Notes under the pieces: generated by a model | The model's database searches: none | What the model was told of the DNA's origin: nothing | What the model saw: only the letters and a program-made list of their open reading frames with translations | Position numbers and translations under genes: made by a program | Origin: Clostridiales bacterium | GTDB taxonomy: Bacteria > Bacillota > Peptococcia > Peptococcales > Peptococcaceae | NCBI GenBank assembly: GCA_003343815.1 | Contig: QAKL01000111.1 | Coordinates: 1 to 8,762, forward strand | Direction of reading: 5' to 3' | Length of the DNA stretch: 8,762 nucleotides | Part shown: positions 5,614 through 8,762 of the stretch, one piece after another | Numbering within the stretch: the stretch's first letter is position 1 | Layout of the letters: the number at the start of each line of letters is the position of its first letter

Positions 5614-7755
5614 TTAAACTTCCTTAATCCATTCAAAATCGATCTGTCTTTCCAGCAAGTCTACCCGCACCAGCTTGACCGCAACCTTTTCGCCCAGCTT
5701 GAAAACGCGCTTAGTATGCTCTCCCACAAGGCTATAGAGTACCTGATTAAAATGATAAAAATCATCTGTCAAAGTCGAAATATGCACCAAACCCTCTACC
5801 GAATTATCCAATTCGACAAAAAATCCGAAAGACGTCACACCGCTTATCGTAGCGGTAAAATTTTCGCCGATAAAACTCTGCATATATTCTGCCATTTTCA
5901 TATCCACGCTGTCGCGTTCGGCTTCCTCGGCAATCTTTTCACGCATTGAGGACTGCTCGGCATAGTCTTTCATACGTTTTTCCAAATCGGCGCGTCTTTT
6001 ATCGGTTAAATTTCCGTCGTGCGCCAATAATTCCTTGATCATCCGATGCACCGCCAAATCAGGATAGCGCCTAATCGGCGAAGTAAAATGCGTATAATAT
6101 TCGCACGCCAGTCCGAAATGCCCGCTTTGCTCCGCCTCATAGCGCGCGTGATTCATCGAGCGGAGCATCACACTGGAAATCGCGCGCTCCTCAGGCTTAC
6201 CCTTAATCTTATTTAAAATCTTTTGATAGTCTTTCGCCCGCAGCTGCTCACCGCTTCCTTTGAGCTTATATCCGAAAGCCTGCAAAAACTGCTTGACCTC
6301 TGCCGCGCTCTCCGCTTTCGGCTCCTCGTGAATACGGTACAAAAACGGCACTTCCAGCCAGTAATAGCGCTCAGCGATTGTTTCATTGGCGCAAAGCATA
6401 AATTCCTCGATTACCCGCTCGGCTTTACCGCGCATGAAGCATTTGATTTCCACAGGCTTACCCATTTCGTCCAAAATAACCTTGCTCTCGGGGAATTCAA
6501 AATCCAGCGCCCCGCGGTACAGTCTTTTGCGGAATAAAATATCCTGCAGCACACTCATCTCGCTCAGCATAGGCCAAGCGTCGGCATATTTGGCGCGCAC
6601 ATCTTCATCGCCAGCATACATTTCGTTGACCTCATCGTAGGTCAAACGATGACGCGTTTTGATTACCGACGGGAAAACCTCCTGATTCTGCACCACACCG
6701 TTATAATCCACGTCCATAATGATGCTTAAAGCCAGTCTGTCCTCGCGCGGGTTCAAGCTGCACAGACCGTTCGAAAGTTTTTTCGGCAGCATCGGCAGCA
6801 CTTGATCTACCAAATACACACTCGTCGCCCGCGCTCTCGCCTCCAGATCCAGCGCGCTGTCCTCTTTGACATATTCGCTCACATCGGCGATATGTACACC
6901 CAAGCGCCACAGTCCATTGTCCAAAACCTCTAACGACACCGCGTCATCCAAATCTTTGGCGTCCGCTCCATCGATTGTTACCAATAATTTCTCGCGCAAA
7001 TCGCGCCTGCCATGCATCATTTCAGGCGAAATTTTATCCGGCAGCTTGTCTGCCTCTGTCAGCACCTCCACAGGAAATTCCCGCGGCAAATCATATTTAT
7101 ACAAAATCGAAAGCGTATCCACCCCGACTTCGTCTATTGAGCCGATGATCTCTGTCACGATACCCTCGGCATTACGCTTAGCCTCAGGATAACGGGTGAT
7201 CTCCACCAAAACTTTGGTGCGGTCAGTCGCTCCGTTTACGCCCTCCGCGGGAATAAAAATATCCCCGTCGAAGCGGCGGTCATCGGGGATGACATAGCCG
7301 TAGCTTTTGTGTTTCTCAAACGTCCCGACAATCTTTTTCACCGCGCGCTCCAAAATACGGATGACCTCGCCCTCTGCCCGAAAATGCTTGCCGCTCACCC
7401 GATCATCGCTCGCCTGCTTTTTAACGCGCACAATAACCTTGTCCCCGTGCTGCGCACCCTTTAACTCCGCAGAGCCGATAAATATATCCTCTGCCTCCGG
7501 ATCCTCCGTCACCAAAAAGCCGAATCCCCGCGGATGGCGGGTAATCTTGCCAACCAGTAACCCTAACTGCTCCGGCAAACCGAGCTTGCCTTTGCGCGTC
7601 AGAACTAACTCGCCCTTTTGCTCCAACTGCAAAAGCGCTTTCTTCATCCCGACCAAATCCTCCACCGACTCCAAACTCAAGCCGTGGGCAATTTCCTCCT
7701 CCGTCAGCGGACGCACCGATTCATTTATATAATGCAAAATTTGCTCCTCAATCAT
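5614..7755 (-). CDS. rnr: Ribonuclease R
   Basis: RNase R is a processive 3'-to-5' exoribonuclease of the RNase II family that degrades structured RNA. It works in rRNA and mRNA quality control and in trans-translation. With the ATG at 7753-7755 it has 713 residues. In order: a winged-helix region (about 1-55); cold-shock domain 1 (about 62-112, with HPRGFGFLV at 74-82); cold-shock domain 2 (about 140-200, with YGYVIPDDRRFDGDIFI); the RNB catalytic domain (about 250-575); and a C-terminal S1 domain (about 629-708, VTSFGFFVELDNSVEGLVHIS). The metal-binding aspartates are D262, D268, D270 and D271 in IDGADAKDLDDA, with the same spacing as D201/207/209/210 of RNase II. HFTSPIRRYPDL (556-567) is the conserved arginine motif. 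The protein ends just after S1, without the lysine-rich tail of the E. coli enzyme. The frame extends to a GTG at 7765-7767, but that GTG is part of AAAGGTGG, the likely ribosome binding site. smpB, often nearby, is not adjacent here. Confidence 0.97.
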   Translation of the reverse strand: MIEEQILHYINESVRPLTEEEIAHGLSLESVEDLVGMKKALLQLEQKGELVLTRKGKLGLPEQLGLLVGKITRHPRGFGFLVTEDPEAEDIFIGSAELKGAQHGDKVIVRVKKQASDDRVSGKHFRAEGEVIRILERAVKKIVGTFEKHKSYGYVIPDDRRFDGDIFIPAEGVNGATDRTKVLVEITRYPEAKRNAEGIVTEIIGSIDEVGVDTLSILYKYDLPREFPVEVLTEADKLPDKISPEMMHGRRDLREKLLVTIDGADAKDLDDAVSLEVLDNGLWRLGVHIADVSEYVKEDSALDLEARARATSVYLVDQVLPMLPKKLSNGLCSLNPREDRLALSIIMDVDYNGVVQNQEVFPSVIKTRHRLTYDEVNEMYAGDEDVRAKYADAWPMLSEMSVLQDILFRKRLYRGALDFEFPESKVILDEMGKPVEIKCFMRGKAERVIEEFMLCANETIAERYYWLEVPFLYRIHEEPKAESAAEVKQFLQAFGYKLKGSGEQLRAKDYQKILNKIKGKPEERAISSVMLRSMNHARYEAEQSGHFGLACEYYTHFTSPIRRYPDLAVHRMIKELLAHDGNLTDKRRADLEKRMKDYAEQSSMREKIAEEAERDSVDMKMAEYMQSFIGENFTATISGVTSFGFFVELDNSVEGLVHISTLTDDFYHFNQVLYSLVGEHTKRVFKLGEKVAVKLVRVDLLERQIDFEWIKEV

Positions 7756-7769
7756 CGTTTTTGCCACCT

Positions 7770-7776
7770 TTCGTCA
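7770..7776 (-). promoter_or_regulatory. Spo0A-box-like heptamer in the rnr leader
   Basis: On the minus strand the sequence TTTTGACGAAAGG contains TGACGAA, a match to the published Spo0A box TGNCGAA with matching flanks on the left. It lies just after the terminator U-tract and before the rnr ribosome binding site. The match is short and its function is a guess. Confidence 0.3.
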
Positions 7777-7780
7777 AAAT

Positions 7781-7806
7781 AAAAAGGACAGATGCCTCTG
7801 CCCTTT
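7781..7806 (-). terminator. Intrinsic terminator between spo0A and rnr
   Basis: Minus strand AAAGGGCAGA-GGCA-TCTGTCCTTT forms a 10-bp stem with one G-U pair and a 4-nt loop, and is followed by further T residues (TTATTTTG). It should end the spo0A transcript. The first arm directly abuts the -10 element of the candidate rnr promoter. Confidence 0.85.
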
Positions 7807-7834
7807 ATTATATACGATTATTTGGCAATTTAAA
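7807..7834 (-). promoter_or_regulatory. Candidate promoter of rnr
   Basis: A perfect TATAAT (7812-7807, minus strand) is preceded at 16 bp by a weak -35, TTTAAA (7834-7829, 4/6 match). The start would fall near 7800, inside the first arm of the terminator hairpin. The -10 is good and the -35 is poor, so the call rests on the -10 and on rnr needing a promoter after the spo0A terminator. Confidence 0.5.
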
Positions 7835-7843
7835 AGACCTTTC

Positions 7844-7858
7844 TCGCAATGTTTGCGA
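7844..7858 (-). repeat. Small inverted repeat just after spo0A
   Basis: TCGCAA-ACA-TTGCGA (minus strand) is a perfect 6-bp inverted repeat starting 6 bases after the spo0A stop codon. No U-tract follows directly (GAAAGGTCTTTT), so it could be a weak 3'-end hairpin ahead of the stronger terminator at 7781-7806, or an operator-like palindrome. Confidence 0.4.
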
Positions 7859-7864
7859 TATTGC

Positions 7865-8638
7865 TTAATACTTATTTTTCAGCGAAAGACGGATTTTGTC
7901 TGCCACCATCGCGATAAACTCGCTGTTAGTCGGCTTACCTTTTTCCGTATTGATCGTATAGCCGAAATACTGCACCATCATATCCACATTACCGCGGCTC
8001 CATGCCAGCTCGATCGCGTGTCTGATCGCCCGCTCCACACGGCTCGCCGAAGTATTGTATTTCTCGCCAACCAAGGGATACAGTTCCTTCGTCACCGCCC
8101 CGAGCAAATTAATATCGTCCATAATATAGAGAATCGCATCGCGCAAATATTGATAGCCCTTGACATGCGCAGGTATCCCCATCTGGTGCAGCACCTCCGT
8201 CACCTCGATTTCGTAATCCCGCTCTTTCGGAGGCTCGCTCAAATAATTGCTGCCCAAGGGCGCATTTACCGCCTCATTTTTCGCCGCCAAGCGAATCCGT
8301 CCCACCAAGGCCTGCACATCAAAAGGCTTCAAAAGCACGTCCGTCGCGTGATTGTCAAATGCCCTTTGCACATAATACGAGCTGCGGATATTGGTGAGCA
8401 TGATGACTTTGGGCTTTTTCTCCATTTGGTTAATGCGCTCCAAAACTCCCAGCCCGTCCAGTTTCGGCATAATCGAGCCTAAAACAACCACATCGGGTTT
8501 CTGGCGTTCGACCATTTCCAGCGCTTCCAAGCCGTCGCTGGTCATGCCGAGCACGGACATATCCGCCTCCTTGCGCAAGTAACCGCCCAAAATTTCGTTA
8601 AACTCTTTTTCTTCGTCTGCCAATAATACTTTAATCAT
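7865..8638 (-). CDS. spo0A: Spo0A response regulator with a substituted phosphoacceptor site
   Basis: Spo0A is the master transcription factor of sporulation in Bacillota, normally activated by phosphorylation of a receiver aspartate. With the ATG at 8636-8638 (binding site GGGGGAG) it has 257 residues. A TTG at 8651-8653 extends the frame but is part of the ribosome binding site. The receiver is residues 1-107, a linker follows to about 140, and the Spo0A-specific DNA-binding domain runs about 141-257 with GIPAHVKGY (154-162), the recognition region SASRVERAIRHAIE (197-210), AWSRGN (212-217) and KPTNSEFIAMVADK (235-248), all very close to B. subtilis. In the receiver the acidic pair is D8/E9, with T82 and K104 in place. 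But the position of B. subtilis Asp56 is Gly54 (codon GGC at 8477-8479) in VVVLGSIMPKLDG, and the aromatic switch position three residues before K104 is Val101. By sequence this protein cannot be phosphorylated at the usual place. Confidence 0.96.
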   Translation of the reverse strand: MIKVLLADEEKEFNEILGGYLRKEADMSVLGMTSDGLEALEMVERQKPDVVVLGSIMPKLDGLGVLERINQMEKKPKVIMLTNIRSSYYVQRAFDNHATDVLLKPFDVQALVGRIRLAAKNEAVNAPLGSNYLSEPPKERDYEIEVTEVLHQMGIPAHVKGYQYLRDAILYIMDDINLLGAVTKELYPLVGEKYNTSASRVERAIRHAIELAWSRGNVDMMVQYFGYTINTEKGKPTNSEFIAMVADKIRLSLKNKY

Positions 8639-8681
8639 ACTTTTCTCCCCCAATTAATATTTTTTCGTGGTTTACTGCCAT

Positions 8682-8710
8682 ATTTTACTATTTCGTCATT
8701 CTTTTGCCAA
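8682..8710 (-). promoter_or_regulatory. Sigma-A-type promoter of spo0A
   Basis: On the minus strand TTGGCA (8710-8705), a 17-bp spacer and TAAAAT (8687-8682) match the housekeeping consensus at 5/6 in each box. The start near 8675 gives a leader of about 37 nt before the spo0A ATG. The spacer contains a Spo0A-box heptamer. Confidence 0.72.
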
Positions 8711-8717
8711 TTCCTGC
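8690..8717 (-). promoter_or_regulatory. Possible overlapping sigma-H-type promoter of spo0A
   Basis: Minus strand GCAGGAATT (8717-8709) fits the sigma-H -35 consensus RnAGGAwWW at every position. Twelve bases later ACGAAAT (8696-8690) fits the -10 consensus RnnGAAT with one mismatch. In B. subtilis spo0A has a sigma-H promoter, which makes the site plausible. It overlaps the sigma-A-type promoter and the Spo0A box. Confidence 0.35.
8692..8698 (-). promoter_or_regulatory. Spo0A box inside the spo0A promoter
   Basis: TGACGAA on the minus strand matches the Spo0A-box consensus TGNCGAA. It lies between the -35 and -10 of the spo0A promoter, a position where a bound regulator would block RNA polymerase. 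This suggests autoregulation, most simply repression. Confidence 0.5.
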
Positions 8718-8729
8718 TTGGAAATGAAA

Positions 8730-8756
8730 TTTTTTGGATATTTTTTCAACTTTTTT
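8730..8756 (-). promoter_or_regulatory. Three helically phased A6 tracts upstream of the spo0A promoter
   Basis: On the minus strand three runs of exactly six A (8756-8751, 8746-8741, 8735-8730) begin 10 and 11 bp apart, one helical turn each. Such phasing bends DNA intrinsically. They lie 20 bp upstream of the -35 and may act as a curved or UP-type element. The pattern may continue beyond the window edge. Confidence 0.6.
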
Positions 8757-8762
8757 GCAAAA

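Noticed and set aside
7307..7732. Plus-strand open frame (141 codons) opposite rnr
   Set aside because: Ser/Pro/Thr-rich translation lying antisense to the cold-shock domains of rnr, typical of a shadow frame.
7853..8482. Long plus-strand open frame (209 codons) opposite spo0A
   Set aside because: It is fully antisense to a well-conserved gene, its translation is rich in His, Arg and Ile without a recognisable domain, and it has no good ribosome binding site. It is a by-product of spo0A codon usage.

Overview
The window is a compact, ordinary chromosomal segment of a Bacillota (Firmicutes) bacterium. All eight genes lie on the minus strand, so transcription runs from high to low coordinates. 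Spo0A places it in a spore-forming or formerly spore-forming lineage, and the yicC-gmk-rpoZ-coaBC-priA core is the classic Bacillota order. Having metK between coaBC and priA, together with mid-range GC content, makes me lean towards Negativicutes. That is an inference from gene order, not a demonstrated assignment. I see no mobile elements, CRISPR arrays, rRNA or tRNA genes.

Layout in the direction of transcription: (1) 8762-7865 holds the spo0A control region (phased A-tracts, a good sigma-A-type promoter with a Spo0A-box heptamer inside its spacer) and spo0A. (2) 7864-5614 holds a terminator palindrome abutting a candidate promoter, then rnr (RNase R). (3) 5613-4719 holds an AT-rich gap, a strong promoter, a single unrecognised gene of about 236 codons, and a symmetrical terminator. 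(4) 4675-342 starts with a near-consensus promoter and runs through yicC, gmk, rpoZ, coaBC and metK, tightly packed (gmk/rpoZ overlap by 20 bp, rpoZ/coaBC are 1 bp apart), ending in a terminator. (5) 311-1 is the 5' part of priA, running off the window edge.

The five-gene cluster mixes RNA turnover (YicC), nucleotide supply (Gmk), an RNA polymerase subunit (omega), coenzyme A synthesis (CoaBC) and S-adenosylmethionine synthesis (MetK), followed by replication restart (PriA). It is a growth-linked housekeeping operon. RNase R and Spo0A are separate transcription units.

The most interesting signal is in Spo0A. Its DNA-binding domain is intact and highly conserved, but the receiver has glycine (GGC) at the position of the phosphorylated aspartate (Asp56 of B. 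subtilis) and valine at the aromatic switch position. The gene therefore looks like a Spo0A uncoupled from the phosphorelay, while its promoter still carries a Spo0A-box-like site. Secondary points are a promoter whose start site falls inside a terminator stem ahead of rnr, the absence of remA from its usual place between yicC and gmk, and an unrecognised gene with its own promoter and terminator.

For four genes (gmk, rnr, spo0A and the unknown gene) the longest open frame begins at a GTG or TTG inside or upstream of the ribosome binding site. I chose the downstream start in each case.
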